DNA of 64,000 nt from Lachnospiraceae bacterium. Its GTDB lineage: Bacteria; Bacillota; Clostridia; Lachnospirales; Lachnospiraceae. The notes under the pieces are model-generated. The model had not been told where the DNA came from, made no database searches, and saw only the letters and a list, made by a program, of their open reading frames with translations. The DNA is taken from contig JAFTQM010000041.1 in NCBI GenBank assembly GCA_017462755.1, positions 1-64,000 on the forward strand. Direction: 5' to 3'. A program made the translations under genes and the position numbers. Positions 43,827-52,933 of the stretch are shown here, piece by piece (position 1 is the first letter of the stretch; each line of letters opens with the position of its first letter).

Positions 43827-45470
43827 TTATTTATCAAAGTCCTCTTTACCGCCAAGGACAACCTCCAGCTCGTGTTCCGTCCATGTGCCGTTTTCCCGAC
43901 GCTGCAGCGTGACGGTAATGGTGGTGCCGCTGCGATAGGAGGTTACCTTTTCCTGCAGCTGCGAATAGCCGGTAATCTTGGTGCCGTTGATGGCGGTAAT
44001 AATATCTCCGGCAAGAATGCCGTACTTAGCTCCGGCACCGTCGGGAGCAGTTTCGGTCACATACACACCGACCGGCCAGCCATAAATTGCAGATACGTCT
44101 TCGGTAATATCCTGCTGGGACAGGTAGACACCCAGATAGCCGCGTTCTTCCTCGGTCAGTACTTCGCGGTTCATCAGCTCGGTCAGAATGTCTAATACAT
44201 TGGAAATCGGAATTGCGTAGCCAATGCCCTCGACTGCGGTGTCAGAAAGCTTGGCGGAATTGATGCCGATGACTTCGCCGTTGACATTGAGCAATGCGCC
44301 GCCGCTGTTACCCGGATTAATTGCGGCATCCACCTGCAGCGCGGTCATAGTAGTGGAGCTGCCGACCGAAGAGTCGCTGACGGTAATCTCGCGTTCCTTG
44401 GCGCTGATATAGCCCACGGTAGTTGTCTGACCATAGCCCAGTGCATTGCCGATTGCAATGACCATCTGACCGACCTTGATGTCATCGGAGCTGCCAAGCG
44501 TGGCAATCGAGATGACATCCCGCGTGTCCGGTTCAATGGTATCTAACGGAACTGAGACGATGGCAAGGTCATTGGAGGAATCCGTGCCCTTGGTTGTAGC
44601 ATCGACACTGCTGCCGTCGGCGAAGGTAACGGAAATGGTAAGTGCGTCATCAATTACATGATTGTTGGTAGCAATCAGAAGCTCTTTTTCATTGCTGCCA
44701 ACGATGATACCGCTGCCGCTGCCCTCGGTCGTACCCTCGTAAAGATAACCGAAAAACGAGGTTGAGGAACGGAAGGTACAGGAAATGGATACCAAAGACG
44801 GCATAGCCGAGTCCACAATACCGGACACATCAGTGGTCGTGATATTGGTGCCTTCTGCGACATTGGTCGAGGAAATCGTCGGACGGATGAGGGATGGCGT
44901 ATCCTTCGGGGTATCCGCGGTAGTATCGGCAGTCAGCTTCGGACGCGCATTCGGATTAAAATGATAATACAGCTCGGTAAAGCCGAGAAAGCTTGCGGCT
45001 GCAACGCCGCCGAAAACGGCTGCGGAAGCAACGAAGCCGACCACTTTTTTGAGCGCACGACCAAAGTGTCCGCGCTTTTTGGTTTTCTTTGGAGCGGTCT
45101 CTTCGGAGAGCATCGCTGCATTGTCAGGGAAAGAAATCGGAGCAGGCTCTGATTCCGGCAGCTTTAAAGCATCGGCAGAATATGCCGCAGCAGAGTCTGT
45201 GCTTGAGTCCGTAAGTGGTGTTGCAATGGAGCTTGTAGTCGGCTCTGCGATTGAACCGGCAGCAGACTCCGAAATGGTCTCAGGTGCAGTTTCCGGCGCG
45301 GCAGGTTCTTTAGGGCAAGCCGCCGCGATAGGCTCCTGCGCCGCGGAAGTATTTGGGGTATCTGTATTCATAGAATCGGAAAAAGCCTCCGGGGCAGGCT
45401 CTGTGGCAGGAGCCGCAGAACTGTCAATCTGTTCAGCCCAAAAGGTATATCCGTTGGTATTTTCTGTCAT
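43827..45470 (-). CDS. htrA: HtrA/DegP-type membrane serine protease with PDZ domain
   Basis: This 547-residue protease has a long Ala/Glu/Pro/Ser-rich cytoplasmic N-terminus (about 1-125), then a single membrane helix (VVGFVASAAVFGGVAAASFL). The trypsin-like domain has the triad His in TNNHVI, Asp in SSNDLAI and Ser in INPGNSGGALL, and a PDZ domain ends the protein (YGILAGDIITAINGTKI). The catalytic part lies outside the membrane and handles misfolded envelope proteins under stress (family knowledge). The first 125 residues are unusually long and repetitive in acidic Glu/Ala, possibly disordered. AAGGAGG precedes the ATG. It is divergent from the sugar-transferase operon. Confidence 0.95.
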   Translation of the reverse strand: MTENTNGYTFWAEQIDSSAAPATEPAPEAFSDSMNTDTPNTSAAQEPIAAACPKEPAAPETAPETISESAAGSIAEPTTSSIATPLTDSSTDSAAAYSADALKLPESEPAPISFPDNAAMLSEETAPKKTKKRGHFGRALKKVVGFVASAAVFGGVAAASFLGFTELYYHFNPNARPKLTADTTADTPKDTPSLIRPTISSTNVAEGTNITTTDVSGIVDSAMPSLVSISCTFRSSTSFFGYLYEGTTEGSGSGIIVGSNEKELLIATNNHVIDDALTISVTFADGSSVDATTKGTDSSNDLAIVSVPLDTIEPDTRDVISIATLGSSDDIKVGQMVIAIGNALGYGQTTTVGYISAKEREITVSDSSVGSSTTMTALQVDAAINPGNSGGALLNVNGEVIGINSAKLSDTAVEGIGYAIPISNVLDILTELMNREVLTEEERGYLGVYLSQQDITEDVSAIYGWPVGVYVTETAPDGAGAKYGILAGDIITAINGTKITGYSQLQEKVTSYRSGTTITVTLQRRENGTWTEHELEVVLGGKEDFDK

Positions 45471-45776
45471 AAAAGCCTCCTTGTGTGTTACCTGCGATAC
45501 GGAACTTTTCTAAGGGAATGGTTGCAGTCCGAACGCAATTTGTGTATAATCATTTGAAGTATAACAAAGCTTTGTGTTAGAAATGTGAACGACAGTTTAA
45601 GAATTATTAAGTTTTTTTTAGTTGTGGAATAACGAAAAATACGTTATTATGTTAACGTGAGTCTGATGCATGCGGCAGCTGTGTCAAGGTGCTCCGATGT
45701 ATAATGATGGTGTGAAAGTGTATTTGCACCAATTTGTGTCTGCGCGAAGAGGCGGCAGACAGAAATGGAGATTATT
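45471..45776. other. Divergent intergenic region between htrA and the sugar-transferase operon
   Basis: This roughly 300-base AT-rich stretch has no gene. A TATAAT at 45700-45705 is a candidate -10 for the rightward operon but lacks a convincing -35. Leftward, a TATACT read on the minus strand near 45560 could serve htrA. No riboswitch or strong palindrome is evident. Confidence 0.45.
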
Positions 45777-47198
45777 ATGATTAAGGATAATCAGAAGCTA
45801 TTGAACCGGCTTCATGTAATAATCGATGCGATTTTGATTGTACTGGCATTTGTACTGGCATATTATATTCGTTTCAAGATGCTGGTTCATTTTAAGCCGT
45901 TTGCACTGGCAGAAAATGAGCGGTACTATTCCTTGGCGAAGTATGCGGAAAACCTGTATTATCTGGTACCGGTATATTTGCTTGCTTATTACGGCTTCAA
46001 TTTGTATAAACCGAAGCGGGGCGGCGGACATCGTCTGCAGATGTGGAATCTGTTTAAAGCAAATGCGTTCGGTCTTTTGGTATTTGCTACGGTGCTTTAT
46101 GTCATTAAGGAAAATAATATTTCCCGTTGGGTATTTGCGACGTTTGCCACACTGAATTTCAGCTTTGGTGTGATTTTCCGCTATATTTTGGAGCGAATAT
46201 TGTGGGGACTCAGAAAGCGTGGCTTTAACCAGAAGCACATTCTGATGGTGGGCTATAGCCGGACGGCAGAGGCATATATTGACCGGATTCGTCAGAACCC
46301 TCACTGGGGGTATCATATCCATGGTATTTTGGACGATAACATGGAGGCAGGTACGATGTACAAAAAAGCAGTCGTAATCGGAAATTGCGACGAACTGGCG
46401 CAGCAGCTGGAGAAAAATTCGTTTGATGAGATTGTGGTTACCCTCAGTATCAATGAATATTCCAAGCTGGAGCAGCTGGTGGGTATTTGTGAAAAATCCG
46501 GTGTGCATACCAAGTTCGTGCCGGATTATCAGACGATTATTCCTACGGTGCCGGTAACAGAGGATATGGACGGGCTTCCGGTCATTAACATCCGCAATGT
46601 TCCGCTCAACAGCGTGATGAACCGGATGATTAAGCGTACCATGGACTTAGTCGGCGCATCGTTGGCATTGCTGGTCGCGCTGATTCCGATGATTATCATT
46701 GCCATCATTATCAAGTGTACCTCGAAGGGACCGATTATCTTTTCGCAGGTGCGGGTCGGATTGCACAACCGACAGTTTAAAATGTATAAATTCCGTTCGA
46801 TGGAGGTACAGTCCGAAAAGAAAGAACGGAAGGCATGGACGACGGCGAATGATGCCAGAGTTACGGCGATTGGCCGTATTATCCGTAAGACCAGTCTGGA
46901 TGAGCTTCCGCAGCTGTTTAACATACTGAAGGGAGATATGAGTCTGATTGGTCCGAGACCGGAGCGTCCGTATTTTGTGGAAAAATTCAAAGAAGAAATT
47001 CCACGTTACATGATAAAGCATCAGGTGCGTCCGGGCTTGTCCGGATGGGCTCAGGTAAACGGCTACCGCGGAGATACCTCCATTCGGAAGCGTATTGAGC
47101 ATGACCTGTACTATATTGAAAACTGGTCGGTCGGGCTGGATATCAAGATTTGTTTCCTGACCATCTTTAAAGGCTTTATTAATAAAAATGCATATTAG
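45777..47198 (+). CDS. Polyprenyl-phosphate sugar-1-phosphate transferase (exopolysaccharide initiation)
   Basis: This 473-residue membrane protein resembles WcaJ/WbaP-type initiating transferases, which load the first sugar onto undecaprenyl phosphate. Four N-terminal helices (to about 130) are followed by a Rossmann-like CoA-binding domain (HILMVGYSRTAEAYIDRI). The catalytic bacterial sugar transferase domain (about 285-473) has KRTMDLVGASLALL, a membrane-dipping segment, GPIIFSQVRVGLHNRQFKMYK, SLDELPQLFNILKGDMSLIG and PGLSGWAQVNGYRGDT. ATG 45777 is chosen because GGAG ends six bases before it; ATG 45765 is too early for that site. It begins a six-gene operon with ClpX, two proteases and two small genes, and no other glycosyltransferase is adjacent. 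Confidence 0.93.
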   Translation: MIKDNQKLLNRLHVIIDAILIVLAFVLAYYIRFKMLVHFKPFALAENERYYSLAKYAENLYYLVPVYLLAYYGFNLYKPKRGGGHRLQMWNLFKANAFGLLVFATVLYVIKENNISRWVFATFATLNFSFGVIFRYILERILWGLRKRGFNQKHILMVGYSRTAEAYIDRIRQNPHWGYHIHGILDDNMEAGTMYKKAVVIGNCDELAQQLEKNSFDEIVVTLSINEYSKLEQLVGICEKSGVHTKFVPDYQTIIPTVPVTEDMDGLPVINIRNVPLNSVMNRMIKRTMDLVGASLALLVALIPMIIIAIIIKCTSKGPIIFSQVRVGLHNRQFKMYKFRSMEVQSEKKERKAWTTANDARVTAIGRIIRKTSLDELPQLFNILKGDMSLIGPRPERPYFVEKFKEEIPRYMIKHQVRPGLSGWAQVNGYRGDTSIRKRIEHDLYYIENWSVGLDIKICFLTIFKGFINKNAY

Positions 47199-47219
47199 AA
47201 AAGAGGATAAGTAAACGAA

Positions 47220-48686
47220 ATGAACGAAGAAGAAAAAAAAGACAGAGGAAGCGAAAGCTATTGTATTCTTTGCCTCAGGCCGGAAAGCAAAGCAGGCTCA
47301 CTGATTCGTATGTCGGGGGAAATGGCGATTTGTGCAGATTGTATGCAGAAATCATTTGATATGATAGGACAAACAGAGGGAATGGCAATGTTTCCGGGCT
47401 TCCCGCCGATGGGAGATATGTCGTTTTATACGGCAGCGCAGACATCGCAGGCAGAAGAGGGAGAGAAAATCGGAGAAGCCGGCGAGGAAGAAAAGAAAAA
47501 GAATTCCATGCCGACCTTCATCAATCTGGGCTTTCCGGGAATGGGAATGCCGCAGAGCCGTCCGAGAAAAAAGAAAAAGAAAAATGCACCGGAGGCGGGC
47601 AGCTTTCAGGTGCCGGTGCCGCATCGGATTAAGGCGATGCTGGATGAGTTTGTCATAGGACAGGAGCGGGCAAAGAAAGCGATTGCGGTAGCAGTATACA
47701 ATCACTACAAGCGTGTACGGGATAAGTCCGAGGACGAGGTAGAGATTGAAAAGTCCAATATTCTGATGCTGGGTCCGACCGGCTGCGGTAAGACCTATCT
47801 GGTCAAGACGCTGGCACGTCTTTTGGATGTACCGCTTGCAATTACCGATGCCACCTCTTTAACTGAGGCGGGTTACATCGGTGATGACGTTGAAAGTGTA
47901 TTGTCCAAGCTTTTGGATGAAGCGGATCAGGATGTGGAGCGCGCAGAGCAGGGAATCGTATTTATCGACGAGATTGATAAGCTGGCGAAGAAGCGCAATA
48001 CCAACAGCCGTGATGTCAGCGGAGAGTCGGTACAGCAGGGCTTATTGAAGCTGTTAGAGGGTGCCGAGGTCGAAGTACCGGTAGGTGCGACGAGCAAAAA
48101 TGCGATGGTACCGATGACCACCATCAACACGAAGAATATTTTGTTCATCTGTGGTGGCGCGTTTTCGGAATTGGACAAGATTATCAAGGAGCGTCTGACC
48201 AAGACCTCGTCGATTGGTTTTTCGGCAGAGCTGAAGGATCGGTACGATGGGGAGAGCAGCCTGTTGCATAAGGTAACGCCGGAGGACTTGCGCGAATTTG
48301 GTATGATTCCGGAGTTTCTGGGACGTTTGCCGGTTATTTGCACGCTGGACGGCATGAGTCAGGAAATGCTGGTAGATATTATGACGAAGCCGAAGAATGC
48401 GATTATCAAGCAGTATCAGAAGCTCTTAGCGTTAGACGAGGTGAAGCTGAGCTTTGAGCCGGAGGCACTGACGCTGATAGCGGAGCGTGCGTTGGAGCGC
48501 AAGACAGGTGCGCGTGCGCTGCGTGCGATTCTGGAGGATTTTATGGTAGATATCATGTATGAAATTCCGAAGGATGAAAATATAGGAGCAGTTACAATTA
48601 CAAAGGATTATCTGGAACAGAAGGGCGCGCCGTATATCGAGCTGCGCACGGTACAGATAAAGGGATTGGAAGACAGAATGGAATGA
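47220..48686 (+). CDS. clpX: ClpX-type unfoldase, divergent and extended
   Basis: This 488-residue AAA+ protein unfolds proteins for ClpP. The zinc domain is present (C15, C18, C38, C41), then an insertion of about 80 residues, Met/Pro-rich and basic (SRPRKKKKK near 115), before the AAA core. The core has [39 protein letters not shown] and RKTGARALRAILED. The IGF loop (SSIGFSAELK) that docks to ClpP is retained. The usual length is about 410-430. No clpP is adjacent and the gene sits in an envelope-type operon, so this may be a second, specialised ClpX. The next gene starts four bases after its stop. Confidence 0.93.
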   Translation: MNEEEKKDRGSESYCILCLRPESKAGSLIRMSGEMAICADCMQKSFDMIGQTEGMAMFPGFPPMGDMSFYTAAQTSQAEEGEKIGEAGEEEKKKNSMPTFINLGFPGMGMPQSRPRKKKKKNAPEAGSFQVPVPHRIKAMLDEFVIGQERAKKAIAVAVYNHYKRVRDKSEDEVEIEKSNILMLGPTGCGKTYLVKTLARLLDVPLAITDATSLTEAGYIGDDVESVLSKLLDEADQDVERAEQGIVFIDEIDKLAKKRNTNSRDVSGESVQQGLLKLLEGAEVEVPVGATSKNAMVPMTTINTKNILFICGGAFSELDKIIKERLTKTSSIGFSAELKDRYDGESSLLHKVTPEDLREFGMIPEFLGRLPVICTLDGMSQEMLVDIMTKPKNAIIKQYQKLLALDEVKLSFEPEALTLIAERALERKTGARALRAILEDFMVDIMYEIPKDENIGAVTITKDYLEQKGAPYIELRTVQIKGLEDRME

Positions 48687-48690
48687 TAAA

Positions 48691-50001
48691 ATGAATAACA
48701 AAAACGATAAAAAGCTAAACAAGGTGATTTTGCTGGAGCTGATTTGCCTTTGTGTAGTCAGCCTTTTGATAGGCATTGGTATCTGGGCATCCGGGCGAGG
48801 AGACTCAAAGGACACCGGAAGTAAACCCAAGGCTACGGTAACCGCAGCGCCGGATGATACCGGTTCTTTGGAGCCGACCAAGGAAGCAGGAGATGGCGGA
48901 ATGTCGGAGGGAGAGCCGACGACATTACCGACCGGAGAGGCGGAATCGGAACCGACCAAGTCCCCGGAGGGGACTTTGACCCCGGAGGGGACTTTGACCC
49001 CAGAGGGAACTTTGACACCGGAGGGAACTTTGACTCCAGAGGGTACTATAGCGCCGGAGCATACCGTGACACCGGAACCAACGGTGACCGGAACCCCGAC
49101 GGTAACATTAGCACCGACATCAAAGCCAACGGAGGCAGCAAAGCCAACGGCGACCCCGAAGCCGACAGTGACGCCAAAGCCAACGGAGGCAGCGAAGCCA
49201 ACGGCGACACCAACCCCAACGGTAACACCGAAGCCAACGGTGCCCCCAACCCCAACGGTAACACCAAAGCCAACGGAGGCACCGACACCAACGCCGACGG
49301 CGAAGCCGACAGCAACGCCAACGCTGACAGTAACCCCAACACCAAAGCCGACCAAGCCACCGGAGGTGACTACGGCACCGGGAGTGTACGAGGATGTTAC
49401 GGATAAGACAGGTTCGATGGATATCGACTTTATCCATTCCCTGCAGGCACCGCAGAGCGGTGAAACGCTGAAGGCGGACGGAGCGGTTACGACCCAGTAT
49501 TATCTGCAGACAGATTCCCGCTGGAGCAGTCTGCCTTATGGAGAAGGTGGCGATACTATCGGAAAATACGGCTGTGGACCGACCTCGATGGCGATTGTTG
49601 TATCCAGTCTGACCCAAATAAAGATTGACCCGGTGCAGATGTCCGACTGGGCATATCAGAATGGTTACTGGTATCCGAAGAGCGGCTCGCTGCACACTAT
49701 CGTAAATGACACAGCGAAGGCGTTCGGATTGGTATCCGAGGGCGTAGGAAACAATGCACAGACCGCAGGTAAGGTCAAGGAAGTATTGAAAAACGGTGGT
49801 ATGGCGGTGGCTCTGATGGGTAAGGGACATTTTACCAAGAGTGGTCATTTTATTGTATTACGCGGTATTACCAAGGATGGAAAAATACTGGTGGCGGATT
49901 GTAACAGCAGAGACAATACGCTGACAGAATGGGATATGGAGCTGCTGCAGCAGGAAGCAAAGTATGCGGCAGACGGCGGACCGTTCTGGATTATCCGATA
50001 A
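48691..50001 (+). CDS. Membrane-anchored C39-like cysteine peptidase with Thr/Pro repeat stalk
   Basis: This 436-residue protein has an N-terminal signal anchor (VILLELICLCVVSLLIGIGI). A long Thr/Pro/Glu/Lys stalk (about 45-230) starts with five LTPEGT-type repeats, followed by KPTEAAKPTATP-type repeats. The C-terminal domain (about 265-436) is Peptidase_C39_2-like: catalytic C295 in KYGCGPTSMA, H386 in KSGHFIVL, and an Asp/Asn in VADCNSRD. It should act outside the cell. The substrate is unknown; C39-like domains cut leader peptides or cell-wall peptides. It begins 4 bases after clpX and is followed by a pseudo-subtilase. Confidence 0.85.
   Translation: MNNKNDKKLNKVILLELICLCVVSLLIGIGIWASGRGDSKDTGSKPKATVTAAPDDTGSLEPTKEAGDGGMSEGEPTTLPTGEAESEPTKSPEGTLTPEGTLTPEGTLTPEGTLTPEGTIAPEHTVTPEPTVTGTPTVTLAPTSKPTEAAKPTATPKPTVTPKPTEAAKPTATPTPTVTPKPTVPPTPTVTPKPTEAPTPTPTAKPTATPTLTVTPTPKPTKPPEVTTAPGVYEDVTDKTGSMDIDFIHSLQAPQSGETLKADGAVTTQYYLQTDSRWSSLPYGEGGDTIGKYGCGPTSMAIVVSSLTQIKIDPVQMSDWAYQNGYWYPKSGSLHTIVNDTAKAFGLVSEGVGNNAQTAGKVKEVLKNGGMAVALMGKGHFTKSGHFIVLRGITKDGKILVADCNSRDNTLTEWDMELLQQEAKYAADGGPFWIIR
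48964..49053 (+). repeat. Five tandem 18-bp coding repeats
   Basis: Five 18-base units (starting 48964, 48982, 49000, 49018, 49036), the first two identical (CCGGAGGGGACTTTGACC), encode PEGTLT-type hexapeptides in the C39 peptidase stalk. Later copies diverge. A likely site of length change by slippage. Confidence 0.9.
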
Positions 50002-50068
50002 CGGAATAGAATGGAATAAACTGAGCTTTGTATGTCTGCTGAAGCAGACAGGACAGAAAAGAGGCTGT

Positions 50069-51838
50069 ATGAATGAAAACGTACTGCCGGAGGGCTGTCG
50101 GGATTACATTTATTCCGAGGATTCACTGGATTTTTTCTTACCATACAACGGAGATATAGAAGCAGCACGAGAAGAGTACAAACCGGATTGTTTGCAGTAC
50201 TTGAATCAGGAATACCTGATTGTTCATTTTTATGCACCGACCTCAGCGATTTACTCCGGCCGTTTTGCAGTAGCATACGGTTCGATACCGAAATGCTATG
50301 CATTGCAGCAGGACGGCGGAGAAATCGTGGGGACGGATGCGGGAGACAGCTTTTCTGTGTTGGAAGCAATGGGCATAGGGCGGCTGAGAAGGCTGCCCTA
50401 TTTGGATTTATACGGCAGAGGAGTATTGATTGGACTGATTGATACCGGGATTGATTATCGGCATCCGGTTTTTATCAATCCGGACGGCAGTAGCCGAATT
50501 TATGCAATCTGGGATCAGACCGAGGCGGCAGGACCTGCACCGGAGGGCTTTGACTACGGCAGGGAATATCGGCAGGAGGAGCTAGAGCAGGCTTTGTCGG
50601 CAGAGAACCCGTTGGAGCTGGTACCGGAAACAGATGATAACGGTCATGGTACCTTTATGGCAGGGCTGGCAGCCGGAAATATTTCAGAGAGGAATTCGTT
50701 TTCCGGAGCTGCGCCGCAGGCGGAAATCGTGATGGTCAAGCTAAAGCAGGCCAAGGAATATCTGAGGCGTTTTTATGCAATACCGGAGGGCGTACCGTGT
50801 TATCAGGAAACAGATTTGGCACAGGGGATTCGTTATCTGGCGGAAACTGCGCAAAGAGCAGACCGACCGCTGGTGCTGGTGATGACGCTGGGGACCAATT
50901 CGGGCGGACATGACGGGAGCAGCATTTTAGATGAGCTGCTGGATAGTCTTGCCGTACAGAACAGTGTGTGTGTGATTACCTCGACCGGGAATGAAAATGG
51001 TTATGCACTGCATTATCGTGGGTTGGAAGAACCGGAAGCGGAGAATACATATGAAGAAGTAGAACTGCGGGTGGCAGAAGGAGAAAATGGCTTTACGATG
51101 GAGCTGTGGGCAACCTCGCTCAATCTGTATTCCATCTCGGTCATTTCTCCGACCGGAGAGCTGATTGAGCGTTCTCCGGGACGCGGCAATCGGTTTCAGG
51201 TAATGAATTTTATTTTTGAAAATACACTGATTTATTTGGATTATTATATGGTGGAGAACCGGAGCGGGGAACAGCTGGTGCTGCTTCGGGTATATGCGCC
51301 GACGCCGGGCATCTGGCGGTTTCGGATTTATACCGAGCAGGAATTTGGAGGCAACTTTGATTTGTGGCTTCCGGTGCATACCTTTGTCGAGGCGGAAACC
51401 TATTTTATCCGGCCGGACCCGGATGTAACGATTACCGGACCGGGTAATGGAGACCGTGCGATTACGGTGGCATCGTATCGGGTAAGTGACAAAGCAATCT
51501 ATCTGCATTCCGGCAGAGGATTTACGAGGAGCGGCAATTTGAAGCCGGATTTGGCAGCTCCCGGAGTGGAGATTTATGGTCCACTGCCAAACGGCAGGTT
51601 TGGAATCGGCAGCGGAGGCGGAGCGGCGGCTGCCCTGACGGCGGGAGCTTGTGCATTACTGCTAGAGTGGGCGGTGGTACAGGGGCGGCGGCCAATGATA
51701 GATACCTCTGCGATAAAGCGTTTGCTGAAAGGCGGAGCCGAGCGGGAGGGTATCCGTTTTCCGAACCGGGAATGGGGCTTCGGGCGATTGGATATCTATG
51801 GTGCATTTGAGGAGTTACGAATCGTAGTAAATTCATAA
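50069..51838 (+). CDS. Subtilase-family protein lacking the catalytic serine (Csp-like pseudoprotease)
   Basis: This 589-residue S8-fold protein resembles clostridial Csp-type subtilases. The catalytic Asp (D125, LIDTGID) and His (H193, DNGHGTFMAG) are present. At the serine loop, where GTSxA should be, the sequence reads SGGGAAAALTAG: the serine position is Gly518 (codon 51620-51622 is GGA). S515 three residues earlier cannot easily replace it. The oxyanion Asn region (TSTGNENG) is kept. So proteolysis is probably lost, as in the CspC germination pseudoproteases of C. difficile, while binding may persist. No signal peptide is seen. The start at 50069 has AGAAAAGAGG; an earlier in-frame ATG (49964) lies inside the upstream gene. 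Confidence 0.88.
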   Translation: MNENVLPEGCRDYIYSEDSLDFFLPYNGDIEAAREEYKPDCLQYLNQEYLIVHFYAPTSAIYSGRFAVAYGSIPKCYALQQDGGEIVGTDAGDSFSVLEAMGIGRLRRLPYLDLYGRGVLIGLIDTGIDYRHPVFINPDGSSRIYAIWDQTEAAGPAPEGFDYGREYRQEELEQALSAENPLELVPETDDNGHGTFMAGLAAGNISERNSFSGAAPQAEIVMVKLKQAKEYLRRFYAIPEGVPCYQETDLAQGIRYLAETAQRADRPLVLVMTLGTNSGGHDGSSILDELLDSLAVQNSVCVITSTGNENGYALHYRGLEEPEAENTYEEVELRVAEGENGFTMELWATSLNLYSISVISPTGELIERSPGRGNRFQVMNFIFENTLIYLDYYMVENRSGEQLVLLRVYAPTPGIWRFRIYTEQEFGGNFDLWLPVHTFVEAETYFIRPDPDVTITGPGNGDRAITVASYRVSDKAIYLHSGRGFTRSGNLKPDLAAPGVEIYGPLPNGRFGIGSGGGAAAALTAGACALLLEWAVVQGRRPMIDTSAIKRLLKGGAEREGIRFPNREWGFGRLDIYGAFEELRIVVNS

Positions 51839-51852
51839 AGGGGGAAAAGTAC

Positions 51853-52527
51853 ATGGCAGGAAAGAAGATACCAAGCATTGAGGGAAATTTGAGAAAGCAT
51901 ATGGTGTTTGTGCCGGAGGCAATCAGACAGGTCAGCGGCATCCGGATTTTTGGAAAGCGTATCAAATCGCTGGTCTTTTCGACGGATGTGGCAATCATCC
52001 GAAATTGCAATGCGGATGCGGTAATTGCAGTTTATCCGTTTACGCCGCAGCCGATTATTACGCATTCGATTATCAGCTGTTCGGATTTGCCGGTATTTTG
52101 TGGAGTCGGTGGCGGTACGACCAGAGGAAAACGGGTCGTCAATCTGGCAGAGGATGCAGAATTTCAGGGAGCGATGGGAGTCGTGGTAAATGCGCCGACC
52201 TCAAACGAGACGATAGCAGCATTGCGGGAAAAAATTGATATTCCGGTGGTGCTTACCGTTGTTTCGGAGGCCGAGGACATCGAGGAGCGGATTCGCGCAG
52301 GAGCGCAGATTCTGAATGTGTCCGGTGCGGCAAAGACCGCGGAGATTGTAATGAAGATTCGGGACAGACATCCGGACATTCCGATTATTGCAACCGGCGG
52401 ACCGACCAATGAGAGCATCTTAAAAACCATCGAGGCGGGAGCGAATGCGATTACCTTTACTCCGCCGACGAATGGGGAGATATTTAAGACAATGATGAAA
52501 AAATACCGCATGGAGAAAGAAGGATAG
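51853..52527 (+). CDS. TIM-barrel protein of unassigned function
   Basis: The 224-residue protein looks like a phosphate-binding TIM barrel. The last strands read IIATGGPTNESILKTIEAGAN and AITFTPPT, the usual C-terminal phosphate-binding glycine loop, and GAQILNVSG fits an inner strand. CGVGGGTTRGKR near residue 75 is a conspicuous glycine-rich segment. No family can be fixed by reading; relatives include ribulose-phosphate-binding and aldolase-like barrels. GGGGGAAAAG precedes the ATG. It lies 14 bases after the pseudo-subtilase and 2 bases before the zinc-ribbon gene, in the same operon. Confidence 0.65.
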   Translation: MAGKKIPSIEGNLRKHMVFVPEAIRQVSGIRIFGKRIKSLVFSTDVAIIRNCNADAVIAVYPFTPQPIITHSIISCSDLPVFCGVGGGTTRGKRVVNLAEDAEFQGAMGVVVNAPTSNETIAALREKIDIPVVLTVVSEAEDIEERIRAGAQILNVSGAAKTAEIVMKIRDRHPDIPIIATGGPTNESILKTIEAGANAITFTPPTNGEIFKTMMKKYRMEKEG

Positions 52528-52529
52528 AT

Positions 52530-52820
52530 ATGACGTGGATTAGCAGATTGATGAAGCGCCTTCCGAGAAAAGAGGTTTCACCGGCAGAGCTGGAGCCGAA
52601 AAAGAAGCAGGAGCTAAAGCTGGAGAAGTTAGAAAAGCTGGCAGCGGTGTCCAAGGAGCAAAAGCAGCCGGTCATTGACGAAGAAGGCAGAGATGAAAAC
52701 GGCGAATATGAGCTGTTGGAGCGTGAGATTTTACCGGAGAAGATTATCTGCCCGGACTGTGGAGGTATCACATTAGAGGGATTGGAATTTTGTGATAAAT
52801 GCGGCGGCGAGTTAACTTAA
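52530..52820 (+). CDS. Small zinc-ribbon protein
   Basis: This 96-residue protein has a basic Lys/Glu-rich helical N-terminal part and a C-terminal zinc ribbon, IICPDCGG and FCDKCGGEL (two CxxC pairs, 15 residues apart). The start lies two bases after the previous stop, with AGAAAGAAGG upstream, so translation is coupled. It closes the six-gene operon. Function unknown; zinc ribbons of this kind bind nucleic acid or proteins. Confidence 0.75.
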   Translation: MTWISRLMKRLPRKEVSPAELEPKKKQELKLEKLEKLAAVSKEQKQPVIDEEGRDENGEYELLEREILPEKIICPDCGGITLEGLEFCDKCGGELT

Positions 52821-52868
52821 AAGCATAGTAGTATTATGGTATGTTTAGGTAATTTCTGCTTGCAATTA

Positions 52869-52897
52869 TTGACAACCAAAATGGTTTGGAGTATGCT
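52869..52897 (+). promoter_or_regulatory. Sigma-A promoter of hisC
   Basis: TTGACA (52869-52874), 17-base spacer, TATGCT (52892-52897), about 37 bases before the hisC start at 52934. Confidence 0.8.
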
Positions 52898-52933
52898 AAA
52901 AGAAAAAAAGCAGTACGGAAAAGAGGAAGTAAA

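Noticed and set aside
48964..49053. Short regular repeats that could suggest a CRISPR array
   Set aside because: Contiguous 18-bp units without spacers, in frame and coding for PEGTLT hexapeptides.
48432..49355. Gly/Val-repeat frame opposite the C39 stalk (307 residues)
   Set aside because: It mirrors the Thr/Pro codon repeats on the plus strand; no ribosome site or sensible domain.
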